Assembly (NCBI GenBank): GCA_022561525.1
Contig: JADFRB010000140.1
Span: 1 to 5,910 of the forward strand
Reading direction: 5' to 3'
From: Nitrospinota bacterium
GTDB taxonomy: Bacteria; Nitrospirota; Nitrospiria; Nitrospirales; UBA8639
DNA: 5,910 nucleotides
Below the pieces are notes generated by a model. It was not told the DNA's origin and did not search any database. It saw nothing but the letters and a program-made list of their open reading frames with translations. The position numbers were made by a program, and so were the translations under genes. Below, piece by piece: positions 1-5,892 of this stretch (within the stretch, counting starts at the first letter, position 1; every line of letters begins with the position of its first letter).

Positions 1-212
1 TGGGCTGATTCCATGGCCCCACGCTGGTTTTTTGAAAATTGTTCTTGCAACCACGTCAATCGATGTTGGCTATCTGGATCCGGGCAGAGGGCTTGCAACC
101 GGCGCCATTTCCTATCAAATGTTTTTACTGCCAATTGAGCACTTTTCTTCGCAGCTTTTCCTCGGTCGCCCAAGGCTTTCTCAAACGTTCTTCGATCATT
201 GGATGTTCGCAC
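1..212 (-). CDS. Partial unrecognised basic protein, runs off left edge
   Basis: On the minus strand a frame stays open from just after the dehydratase stop codon to the window edge, with no stop in about 76 codons. I chose the GTG at 212-210 because AAAGGGA lies about 7 bases upstream. A GTG at 230-228 is in the same frame but has an AGGGG directly against it, which is too close. The visible 70 residues are rich in Lys and Arg (for example RTFEKALGDRGKAAKKSAQ, then KTFDRKWRRLQ) and look soluble and helical, with no signal peptide or membrane segment. It begins about 20 bases after the dehydratase on the same strand, so the two could be co-transcribed. I do not recognise the family. The plus-strand frame over the same bases runs antisense into the dehydratase and is less credible. 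Confidence 0.45.
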   Translation of the reverse strand, partial: MRTSNDRRTFEKALGDRGKAAKKSAQLAVKTFDRKWRRLQALCPDPDSQHRLTWLQEQFSKNQRGAMESA

Positions 213-232
213 CAGTTTTCCCTTTTCCACCC

Positions 233-1186
233 CTATTGAGGTTTACCCTGGAGCCGATTAAAGTATTGAGACAAATCAACATTGCCTCCAGAAATAATCA
301 CGCCCACGCGCTTGTTTTGCAAATCCGGTTCTTGCCGAAGCAATGGTGCAACCGCTACGGCACTGGCTGGTTCGATGATAAGCTTCATGCGTTCGTAGAT
401 GAAACGCATGGCCTTCCCGATTTCCTGCTCCTCTACCACAAAAAATCCTGCCAGGTGTTCGCGTAGAATTGGAAGCGTAAGGGTCCCCACACTCGTTCGC
501 AAACCCTCTGCGATGGTCTGCGGATTATCCTGAGGCACGATGCGATTTTCTTTCACGGAATACATGGCATCCAAAGCCCCTGCCGGCTCACATGCGTAGA
601 CTTGGATCTTGGGATTGACACCATGTGTGGCTAAGCAGGTTCCAGATAACAACCCGCCGCCGCCTATAGGGCCAAGCAAGACATCAAGATCGTTAACCTG
701 TCCAAGCAATTCCAACGCGGCTGTTCCTTGCCCCGCAATCACATGAGGATCGTTAAAGGCTTCGATCCATTCACCCTGCACATCTCGCGCAAGATCTTGG
801 GAGAACGATTCCGCCTCTTGAGGATTGCCAGGAATATGTACGATTCCACCATATCCTTGAACTGCTGCGCGCTTCACAGGATTGATGGGTTCCGGCATCA
901 CGATATGCGCGTCTTTTCCTAACAACTGAGAGGCGAGCGCAATGCCTTGTGCATGATTCCCGGAAGACAGGGCTATCACCGGCTTGTCTGATTGGAGATG
1001 AGCCACGGCGTTATACGCACCTCGAAACTTAAATGCCCCGACTCGCTGAAAGTTTTCGCACTTCAAGAAGACGGTGGCTCGCGAAATTTCATTGAGCTGT
1101 CGGGAGGTGTGAATAGGCGTGTTATGGGCAATGCCTGTTAAGAGCACCGCCGCACGTTGCACATCCTGAAAAGTCGGAAGGGGCAT
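233..1186 (-). CDS. PLP-dependent threonine/serine dehydratase-like enzyme (3-hydroxyaspartate ammonia-lyase / serine racemase group)
   Basis: This is a 317-aa fold-type II PLP enzyme. The Schiff-base lysine is K53 in GAFKFRGAYNA. The substrate-carboxylate loop SSGNHAQG is at 74-81, the glycine-rich phosphate loop GPIGGGG at 172-178, and the cofactor-ring motif SGGN at 299-302. The family removes ammonia from L-threonine, L-serine or 3-hydroxyaspartate to give 2-oxo acids, and some members racemise serine. The stretch ENFQRVGAFKFRGA is typical, from memory, of the hydroxyaspartate ammonia-lyase and serine racemase branch. E200, A204 and D206 match the divalent-cation site of serine racemase, and S75 matches its second catalytic base. 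There is no C-terminal ACT domain, so it is not the isoleucine-regulated biosynthetic IlvA. Length is normal for the short form and all key residues are present. The ATG has no clear Shine-Dalgarno. The enzyme is cytosolic. The family is sure; the preferred substrate is not. Confidence 0.9.
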   Translation of the reverse strand: MPLPTFQDVQRAAVLLTGIAHNTPIHTSRQLNEISRATVFLKCENFQRVGAFKFRGAYNAVAHLQSDKPVIALSSGNHAQGIALASQLLGKDAHIVMPEPINPVKRAAVQGYGGIVHIPGNPQEAESFSQDLARDVQGEWIEAFNDPHVIAGQGTAALELLGQVNDLDVLLGPIGGGGLLSGTCLATHGVNPKIQVYACEPAGALDAMYSVKENRIVPQDNPQTIAEGLRTSVGTLTLPILREHLAGFFVVEEQEIGKAMRFIYERMKLIIEPASAVAVAPLLRQEPDLQNKRVGVIISGGNVDLSQYFNRLQGKPQ

Positions 1187-1225
1187 GATGAGACTCGATC
1201 GATCGGGAACGAAGAGAAAGGGGAA

Positions 1226-1255
1226 ATTAAGAGACTGTTGAATATTTCACGTCAA
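1226..1255 (-). promoter_or_regulatory. Candidate sigma-70 promoter for the dehydratase
   Basis: Read on the minus strand, TTGACG (1255-1250) is followed after 18 bases by CTTAAT (1231-1226). These match the -35 consensus at 5 of 6 and the -10 consensus at 4 of 6 positions. The predicted start is near 1219, leaving a leader of about 33 bases before the ATG at 1186. The spacing is acceptable, but such matches occur by chance. Confidence 0.3.
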
Positions 1256-1300
1256 TAGCCAATAAAGGCTCCAGGTGAGCCAAGCATCGTCAGTGGGAGT

Positions 1301-1509
1301 GAATGTTCAAAAAAGCATGCCCTGAGTCTTTCCGAAGGGTCCATCCAGCAAGGCCGCAGCCATTTTGACGCGCGGAGCGTACTCATAGTACGTGAGCACG
1401 GCAAAATGGCGAGAACGCTGCTGGCTTGTCTGCCGTAGCCGCGCCGTCGCCAAAGCAGCTATGGCGCGTCGGCGACTTGGCGAAGGCTGGCGGCTTTTTT
1501 CAACATTCC
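1301..1509. repeat. Inverted-repeat intergenic element with internal hairpin
   Basis: The ends form an inverted repeat: GAATGTTCAAAAAAGC (1301-1316) against the reverse complement of 1493-1508, 15 of 16 bases matching. Inside, CCATTTTG (1360-1367) pairs with CAAAATGG (1402-1409) around a centre where CGTACT and AGTACG (1378-1392) pair across a three-base CAT loop. Outside this, CCAGCAAGGCC (1345-1355) roughly pairs with CGCTGCTGG. A further CGCCAA...TTGGCG pair lies in the right third. TCCAGCAAGGCC and GAGAACGCTGCTGGC recur exactly, on the opposite strand, in the hairpin after the decarboxylase, so these are two members of one dispersed family. No transposase is present, so it would be non-autonomous if mobile. 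Similar elements are, in my recollection, abundant in Nitrospira. Confidence 0.75.
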
Positions 1510-1547
1510 CATTAGAGTTTCGACAGGCTTCTGCCGATACACAGGGC

Positions 1548-1793
1548 ATGAGCGTATCGATGTTCACGGTCAAGCCTGATCTCACTCCGCATGACCAGCT
1601 ACGCTTGCTGGAAGCCTGGGATACCTGGGACATTCCGCGTGACCAACAACGGGACTGGCAAATCCAACTCTTTGGCCCTGATTTCCATTCTCATCTTTCC
1701 GACTACTTCACTTATGAAACCATTTACGCCAAAGACGACCAACTCGAACTCCCCTTTGACTCCGCGCTTCCAGACCCACCCATTGTTTCCTAA
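1548..1793 (+). CDS. Small acidic hypothetical protein
   Basis: The frame reads 81 residues from ATG 1548; an in-frame ATG at 1560 is an alternative. The frame stays open upstream to 1392, but that part lies inside the inverted-repeat element and gives Arg/Ala-rich, low-quality protein, so I exclude it. The remaining sequence looks like real protein. It is rich in Asp and Trp, with LLEAWDTWDIPRDQQRDWQ followed by FGPDFHSHLSDYF and an acidic tail. There is no signal peptide or membrane helix, and no catalytic motif that I recognise. Neither start has a convincing ribosome binding site. It sits between the right end of the 1301-1509 element and another repeat end at 1796, so it could be cargo or a remnant. 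Function unknown. Confidence 0.45.
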   Translation: MSVSMFTVKPDLTPHDQLRLLEAWDTWDIPRDQQRDWQIQLFGPDFHSHLSDYFTYETIYAKDDQLELPFDSALPDPPIVS

Positions 1794-1795
1794 AA

Positions 1796-1817
1796 GAGGC
1801 TGTTGAAAAAGTCCCCC
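1796..1817. repeat. Solitary repeat end related to the 1301-1509 element
   Basis: The bases just after the small hypothetical gene contain TGTTGAAAAA (1801-1810). This is the exact reverse complement of TTTTTCAACA at 1496-1505, the right end of the upstream element, so the two ends point at each other across the gene. The following GTCCCCC resembles termini I remember from Nitrospira intergenic repeats. I found no matching partner further right, so it may be a solitary or decayed end. Confidence 0.5.
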
Positions 1818-1996
1818 TTGGTCACTCAGCTGGCACCAGCCTCATCTCCGTATTTTTAATAATGGGCTTTCTCCCAAGTGAGTGGGTAAATTTGGGCGAG
1901 TCATTTCCTGAAAGGCTTGCTGGAGACGAGGTGGGCGGGTTTTTCTACCGTGGGAAAAGTGGCCAGGCTTTCTTGAGGCTTCACCCTGATCATCCC

Positions 1997-2013
1997 TCCC
2001 CTTTGTAAGGGGA
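1997..2013. repeat. Mini-palindrome, TCCCCTT-TGT-AAGGGGA
   Basis: The seven-base arms pair perfectly around a TGT loop. The sequence is close to the reverse complement of the palindrome at 2198-2218, so the pair bracket about 180 bases in opposite orientation. Neither has a T-run that would make it a standard terminator. Confidence 0.6.
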
Positions 2014-2102
2014 CCTGCCGGAGCGCTTTGGCGAAGGCGTGGGCTAGGTGTGGGGTAGAGCCCGTGGCAAGGAGCGAACTGCAGCCATGCTGAAAGCCCG
2101 GA

Positions 2103-2143
2103 CCGGATTCGACAGCAGGCTGCTGACGTGGTCACGAATCGGG
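2103..2143. repeat. Inverted repeat with nested palindrome between the mini-hairpins
   Basis: CCGGATTCG (2103-2111) pairs with CGAATCGGG (2135-2143) at 8 of 9 positions. Between the arms lies the perfect odd palindrome CAGCAGGCTGCTG (2113-2125), overlapped by TGAC-GTG-GTCA (2124-2134). A further inverted repeat, CCACGA (2154-2159) with TCGTGG (2176-2181), follows. It could be a folded RNA or DNA element. I do not recognise a known RNA family. Confidence 0.45.
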
Positions 2144-2197
2144 ATGGGGTGCTCCACGAGCGACCTGAGCGGCTGTCGTGGCCCTCTACCTCCCCTC

Positions 2198-2218
2198 CCC
2201 CTCCTTACAAAGGAGGGG
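2198..2218. repeat. Mini-palindrome, CCCCTCCTT-ACA-AAGGAGGGG
   Basis: The nine-base arms pair perfectly around an ACA loop. It is the counterpart, in inverted orientation, of the hairpin at 1997-2013. Units of this type recur between genes in several bacterial groups, and this one matches the pattern I recall from Nitrospira. It has no downstream T-run on either strand, so I call it a repeat, not a terminator. Confidence 0.65.
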
Positions 2219-2458
2219 AGTGAAAAACCCCAGAAGTGACCCACACGATTTGGAGAAGAGCCTTAATAATATTGCGTGGCATCGAACCAGTAAACAATAC
2301 ACGGAACGAACGGCAAGTCACCACATCAATACATCTCACTCAGGAGGGACTTGGGAGAACTCCACTGAACCAAAGGAAGGGCTCGTTACGTTTCGAGACC
2401 GGAAGTCCAAAATCACGGATATCCACAATATTCACACATCCAACAAAGGAGGAATACT

Positions 2459-2599
2459 ATGGATGTTTCGTCCGTCGGCGGTGCAGGACAAGGCACTGAA
2501 GCTCAAGCCAAAGCGGCTGCACCACAACAGCACCCGCTTCCACCTTCGGAAAGCGATTCAAGTCGACATTTTCAAGGATGCCCAAACCCTTTTTGCTAG
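2459..2599 (+). CDS. Very short ORF with near-ideal ribosome binding site, possibly frameshifted
   Basis: AAAGGAGG ends 6 bases before ATG 2459, the best translation start signal in the window. The frame encodes 46 residues, beginning MDVSSVGGAGQGTEAQAKAA, then a Pro/Gln/Ser-rich middle, ending CPNPFC. The start resembles small flagellum-associated proteins of the YjfB type, but this is only a weak likeness. Around 2560-2575 the next frame starts to look more protein-like: it reads VDIFKDAQTLFASSVLDT and stops at 2618. A one-base indel may therefore have broken a roughly 53-aa gene, or the overlap may be chance. No signal peptide or membrane segment is visible. The gene lies 310 bases upstream of pepM, with no sign of a shared operon. 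Confidence 0.5.
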   Translation: MDVSSVGGAGQGTEAQAKAAAPQQHPLPPSESDSSRHFQGCPNPFC

Positions 2600-2661
2600 T
2601 TCAGTGTTAGACACGTAACACTCCTCCCCAGAAGTGGTACGTCAAGGGAGGGACGTGCCCC

Positions 2662-2859
2662 TTACTCCCCAAACACCGTTTTTTGGGGTGCTTGATACTT
2701 AGAAATTCTTGCCCATTGCACATCCGCTTTTGTGATTTTCCCTTCAAACAGGCGTCCTGTAGAAACCAATAGCCCACAAGGATTCCCTTCAATCTTTCCT
2801 ACCCAACAAGAAATATTCCTTTTGAGGAATTGACACTTAGGCATCAGGTCACGCATCAT
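2662..2859 (-). CDS. Possible small hypothetical protein divergent from pepM
   Basis: A 65-residue minus-strand frame starts at ATG 2859-2857, with AGGA about 11 bases upstream (long spacing). It encodes three spaced cysteines near the N terminus (KCQFLKRNISC, then NPCG) followed by GLLVSTGRLFEGKITKADVQW, which reads like real protein. There is no membrane helix, and I do not recognise a family. Third-position GC is lower than in the operon genes. Its start lies 53 bases from the pepM start on the other strand, so the two would share a divergent promoter region. It may equally be a chance frame: the 300-base stretch from 2600 to 2912 otherwise shows only weak hairpins (CCTCCC 2623-2628 with GGGAGG 2646-2651). 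Confidence 0.3.
   Translation of the reverse strand: MMRDLMPKCQFLKRNISCWVGKIEGNPCGLLVSTGRLFEGKITKADVQWARISKYQAPQKTVFGE
2830..2859 (+). promoter_or_regulatory. Candidate sigma-70 promoter for the phosphonate operon
   Basis: A perfect TTGACA (2830-2835) is followed after 18 bases by CATCAT (2854-2859), 4 of 6 to the -10 consensus. Transcription would start near 2866, leaving a leader of about 47 bases before the GTG start. It overlaps the start of the weak minus-strand frame, so both are unlikely to be used as drawn. Confidence 0.35.
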
Positions 2860-2912
2860 GAGAAAATGTTCCTGCGTCTAAACGCGTACTCGCATCAACC
2901 ATTGAAAATTCA

Positions 2913-4538
2913 GTGAACACAAAAACCAAATGCCAACAGTTTAGGCAACTCCTCCAATCACAGGAGTTGGAATTCATTTGTGAAGCCCATAATGGGCTCA
3001 GTGCCAAAATTGTGGAGGAAGCTGGGTTCAAGGGGATTTGGGGCAGTGGCTTGACCATTTCCGCTCAGTTCGGGGTTCGAGACAATAATGAAGCGAGCTG
3101 GACGCAAATTCTGGACAACCTCGAGTTCATGTCTGATGCCACACATATTCCCATCCTGCTCGACGGCGATACTGGTTATGGCAATTTCAATAACATGCAA
3201 CGACTCATTCGCAAACTCGAACAGCGCCAGATCGCCGCCGTCTGCATCGAAGACAAAATCTTTCCCAAAACGAATAGTTTCTTGAAGGGCGATGCCCAAC
3301 CCATGGCGGACATCGATGAATTTTCCGGCAAAATCAAAGCCGGTAAAGATGCGCAAACCGATGACGATTTTTGCATCATCGCCCGGGTCGAAGCCTTTAT
3401 TTGCGGGTGGGGATTGGCCGAGGCCTTACGACGCGCCGAAGCGTATCATCAAGCAGGCGCCGATGGCATTTTAATTCATAGTGCCCTGGCCGTTCCTGAT
3501 GAAATCCTGTCATTCAAACGCGAATGGGGTGATCGCTGCCCGGTCGTCATCGTTCCGACGAAATATTATTCCACGCCGACCGACGTCTTTCGGCAATCCG
3601 AGTTTGCCATGGTCATTTGGGCCAACCACCTTCTTCGCACGGCTGTCACGACGATGCAAAAAACCGCCAAGACGTTGAAAGAACAGGAGCACCTGCTGTC
3701 CATCGAAGACCGAATCGCACCGGTTTCTGAAGTCTTTCGTCTTCAAGGTGCGGCAGAACTTCAAGAGGCGGAAAAACGGTATCTCCCGCAGAACTCCGAA
3801 AACATGGCCGCCATTATTCTGGCCGCCTCCCGAGGGGATGAGCTGGGTGAACTCACGGAAGACAAACCCAAAACCATGGTGCACATCCAAGGCACGCCTC
3901 TCCTGTCCCACATTGTGGATGCCTACAATGCCGTGGGGATCAAAAATATTACGGTCGTTCGTGGTTACAAAAAAGAAGCCGTGACGCTGCCGAATCTCAC
4001 CTATGTGGATAATGATAGATTCGCCGATACAGGAGAATTGGATTCGCTGCTCAAAGCGCTTCGCGCAAAAAACGGGACATTTCAAGACACGATTATTTCT
4101 TATGGCGATGTCTTGTTCAATCAATACATTCCACAAACACTTTTCCAGGAACAAGAAGATCTGGTCATGTTCGTGGATAGCTCATGGGAAGGGAAGACCA
4201 GTTATACTCGTCTCGGAGGATTCGCGGAATGCACCCTTCCCAATTCACGGAAAACATTCCATTCAAAAGTGTATTTACAACAATTAGGCCAAGATGTGCC
4301 GGAAGCCTCCATCCACGGCGTCTGGATGGGATTCCTCAAAGTTTCCTCCAAAGCATGTGAACAATTACAAGAAATTTTAGAACACATGCTTGCCGATCCT
4401 GCCAACCGGAAAGCCGGCATGTCTCAGTTGTTTCAAGAGTTGCTGCGACGGAAATTTCCCATCCGGGTCCTGTACACCGTTGGCCATTGGCTGGATATTA
4501 ATAGCCTCGACGATATCGTCCATGCCGGAGAGTTTTAA
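2913..4538 (+). CDS. pepM: Phosphoenolpyruvate mutase fused to a nucleotidyltransferase domain
   Basis: This 541-aa bifunctional protein makes the C-P bond by rearranging phosphoenolpyruvate to phosphonopyruvate. Residues 1-290 match mussel PEP mutase almost colinearly, one residue out of register. D57 corresponds to D58, D84 and D86 (in DGDTGYGN) and E113 to the Mg ligands, [10 protein letters not shown] (113-122) to the mutase signature, and R158 to R159. That signature separates it from isocitrate lyase relatives. From about 298 a nucleotidyltransferase domain follows: [20 protein letters not shown] (301-320), YGD at 397-399 and [11 protein letters not shown] near the end, where D399 and D528 fit the two metal-binding aspartates. 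By analogy with PntC it may transfer CMP to 2-aminoethylphosphonate. The first glycine and the arginine of the usual GxGxR loop are replaced by Ser306 and Glu310. The GTG start is the only option after the upstream stop at 2859 that keeps the conserved N terminus; no clear ribosome binding site is seen. Confidence 0.93.
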   Translation: MNTKTKCQQFRQLLQSQELEFICEAHNGLSAKIVEEAGFKGIWGSGLTISAQFGVRDNNEASWTQILDNLEFMSDATHIPILLDGDTGYGNFNNMQRLIRKLEQRQIAAVCIEDKIFPKTNSFLKGDAQPMADIDEFSGKIKAGKDAQTDDDFCIIARVEAFICGWGLAEALRRAEAYHQAGADGILIHSALAVPDEILSFKREWGDRCPVVIVPTKYYSTPTDVFRQSEFAMVIWANHLLRTAVTTMQKTAKTLKEQEHLLSIEDRIAPVSEVFRLQGAAELQEAEKRYLPQNSENMAAIILAASRGDELGELTEDKPKTMVHIQGTPLLSHIVDAYNAVGIKNITVVRGYKKEAVTLPNLTYVDNDRFADTGELDSLLKALRAKNGTFQDTIISYGDVLFNQYIPQTLFQEQEDLVMFVDSSWEGKTSYTRLGGFAECTLPNSRKTFHSKVYLQQLGQDVPEASIHGVWMGFLKVSSKACEQLQEILEHMLADPANRKAGMSQLFQELLRRKFPIRVLYTVGHWLDINSLDDIVHAGEF

Positions 4539-4608
4539 AGTCTGAAGAGCCCCGTGAGTTCCATAGGGATTCCCGCAACTGATTCATCCTTCCAAACAGA
4601 AATCCATT

Positions 4609-5733
4609 ATGCTTGACCCCGAACAGTTTTTTGCATGCCTTCAGCAGCATGAGGTGTCGTTTTTCACAGGAGTCCCGGATTCACTGCTGAAAGATTTTTG
4701 TGCTTGCGTGACGCAAAAGGCTCCAGAGAACCAACATATTATCAGTGCCAATGAAGGCGGGGCCGTTGCCCTGGCCGTCGGCTACCATCTCGCCACAGGG
4801 AACATTCCTCTCGTCTATTTCCAAAACTCTGGGTTGGGGAACATCATTAATCCCCTTCTCTCACTGGCCGATCCGGACGTGTATGCCATTCCCATACTGT
4901 TCGTCATCGGATGGCGAGGTGAACCGGAAGTGCATGATGAACCCCAACATAAAAAGCAAGGGCGGGTCATGCTGTCCATGCTGAACTCGATGGAAATACC
5001 CTATTCCATTGTCAACCCGGAGATGGATCAGGCCGAGGCAACCATTAAACAGGCACTTCACACCGCTCGTGAGACTAATGGCCCCTATGCCCTGATCATT
5101 CGAAAAGGCACCTTTAGTCCGTTTCAGCTTCAGGAGCCGCAAGCCCTGTCAATGGAATTAACAAGGGAAGCAGCCATTCACCATATCCTTGATGAGCTCG
5201 GAGATGAGGATATCGTTGTCTCCACGACCGGCATGCCCTCTCGCGAAGTCTTTGAATATCGAGCGCACAAGAATCAAGGGCATCAACGAGATTTCTTAAC
5301 GGTGGGTGGAATGGGACATGCGTCACACATCGCCTTGGGCATTGCTCTTCAAAAACCCGACCGAAAGGTATTGTGTGTGGATGGCGATGGGGCGGTACTC
5401 ATGCATTTGGGTGCCCTGGCCATCAATGGGTCTCTCAAACCACAGAATTTTACACATATCCTCCTCAACAACGGGGCCCACGATTCCGTGGGCGGACAAC
5501 CGACCGTTGGGTTTCAAGTAGACTTTTTGACCATGGCTCAAGCGGTAGGCTATAAAACAACAGCCCGGGTTCAGACCGCTGAAGGGATCAAACACGAACT
5601 CGTGAGGATTCGAAAATCTCAAGGACCAAGCTTACTGGAAATTCGTATCAACAAAGGGGCAAGAAAAGATTTAGGAAGACCGACATTGACTCCAGTTCAG
5701 AATAAACAGGGGTTTATGAAGTTTCTTTCCTAG
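4609..5733 (+). CDS. aepY: Phosphonopyruvate decarboxylase
   Basis: This 374-aa thiamine-diphosphate enzyme decarboxylates phosphonopyruvate to phosphonoacetaldehyde. The step pulls the unfavourable mutase equilibrium forward and commits carbon to phosphonates. The N-terminal pyrimidine-binding half has FFTGVPDSLLKDF (18-30) and the cofactor-activating glutamate E49 in ANEGG. It also has the YFQNSGLGN and HDEPQHKKQGR segments typical of this family. The C-terminal diphosphate-binding half has the TPP signature GDG (259-261), 25 residues, then NN (287-288). Length matches the family, which lacks the middle domain of larger TPP decarboxylases. It lies 70 bases after pepM on the same strand with no terminator between, so the two should form an operon. 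The ATG has only a weak upstream purine run. Sulfopyruvate decarboxylase is a relative, but the pepM neighbour settles the assignment. Confidence 0.93.
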   Translation: MLDPEQFFACLQQHEVSFFTGVPDSLLKDFCACVTQKAPENQHIISANEGGAVALAVGYHLATGNIPLVYFQNSGLGNIINPLLSLADPDVYAIPILFVIGWRGEPEVHDEPQHKKQGRVMLSMLNSMEIPYSIVNPEMDQAEATIKQALHTARETNGPYALIIRKGTFSPFQLQEPQALSMELTREAAIHHILDELGDEDIVVSTTGMPSREVFEYRAHKNQGHQRDFLTVGGMGHASHIALGIALQKPDRKVLCVDGDGAVLMHLGALAINGSLKPQNFTHILLNNGAHDSVGGQPTVGFQVDFLTMAQAVGYKTTARVQTAEGIKHELVRIRKSQGPSLLEIRINKGARKDLGRPTLTPVQNKQGFMKFLS

Positions 5734-5801
5734 CAGGATGTTCAAAAAGGCTGCCAGCAGCGTTCTCGGGCCTTGCTGGACAGCCTTTCTGAACATCCTG
5801 C
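5733..5801 (+). terminator. Long hairpin starting at the decarboxylase stop codon, from the dispersed repeat family
   Basis: The last G of the TAG stop begins a stem of 26 Watson-Crick pairs (5733-5759 with 5774-5801), interrupted by one A-C mismatch and one bulged A, with a loop at about 5761-5772. It shares CTGCTGG/CCAGCAG and GGCCTTGCTGGA blocks with the 1301-1509 element in opposite orientation. It lacks that element's inner CCATTTTG...CAAAATGG hairpin, so it looks like a short or deleted copy. Its position suggests a role in transcription termination or 3'-end protection of the operon mRNA. There is no T-run after it, so intrinsic termination is uncertain. Confidence 0.65.
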
Positions 5802-5892
5802 AAATCTCACCTCATATGTTGATTAAAGCCCTCGTATTAACCAGGAAACACCGGGAAGACCAAAAGGTCCAAAACTTTCTGAGCCATCAATC

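Larger units (their letters stand above)
1794..2458. other. Gene-poor, repeat-rich stretch without a convincing gene
   Basis: About 660 bases hold no reading frame that I trust. Open frames on both strands translate to Pro/Arg/Ser-rich sequence without domain character, and they cross the palindromic repeats. What is visible is the repeat end at 1796, two mini-hairpins at 1997 and 2198 in opposite orientation, and inverted repeats between them. The last 220 bases (2236-2458) are lower in GC and form the leader of the short ORF at 2459. They contain an isolated AGGAGG at about 2342 with no start codon that opens a useful frame. Confidence 0.6.

Noticed and set aside
32..466. 144-aa plus-strand frame at the left edge
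   Set aside because: More than half of it is antisense to the well-supported dehydratase, and the translation has no domain character.
1307..1633. 108-aa minus-strand frame
   Set aside because: It crosses the inverted-repeat element and is antisense to the small hypothetical gene. It is Ser/Arg/Ala-rich with no recognisable motif.
1842..2135. 97-aa minus-strand frame
   Set aside because: It crosses a mini-palindrome repeat and reads as Pro/Arg-rich low-quality protein, of the kind repeatedly generated by these intergenic repeats.
2236..2458. Riboswitch or sigma-54 promoter in the leader of the short ORF
   Set aside because: I looked for a GG-N10-GC type promoter and for familiar riboswitch cores and saw neither.
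2178..2618. 146-aa plus-strand frame ending at 2618
   Set aside because: It starts in a palindromic repeat and most of it has no protein character. Only the last 20 or so residues look real, and they fit better as the shifted tail of the short ORF at 2459.
2678..2700. Hairpin with a T-run near CACCGTTTTTTGGGGTG as a terminator
   Set aside because: The T-run sits in the loop, not after the stem, and the stem has a mismatch, so it does not fit an intrinsic terminator on the plus strand.
3510..4154. 214-aa minus-strand frame
   Set aside because: It lies fully inside pepM on the opposite strand. The pepM frame carries conserved catalytic motifs, so this is a shadow.
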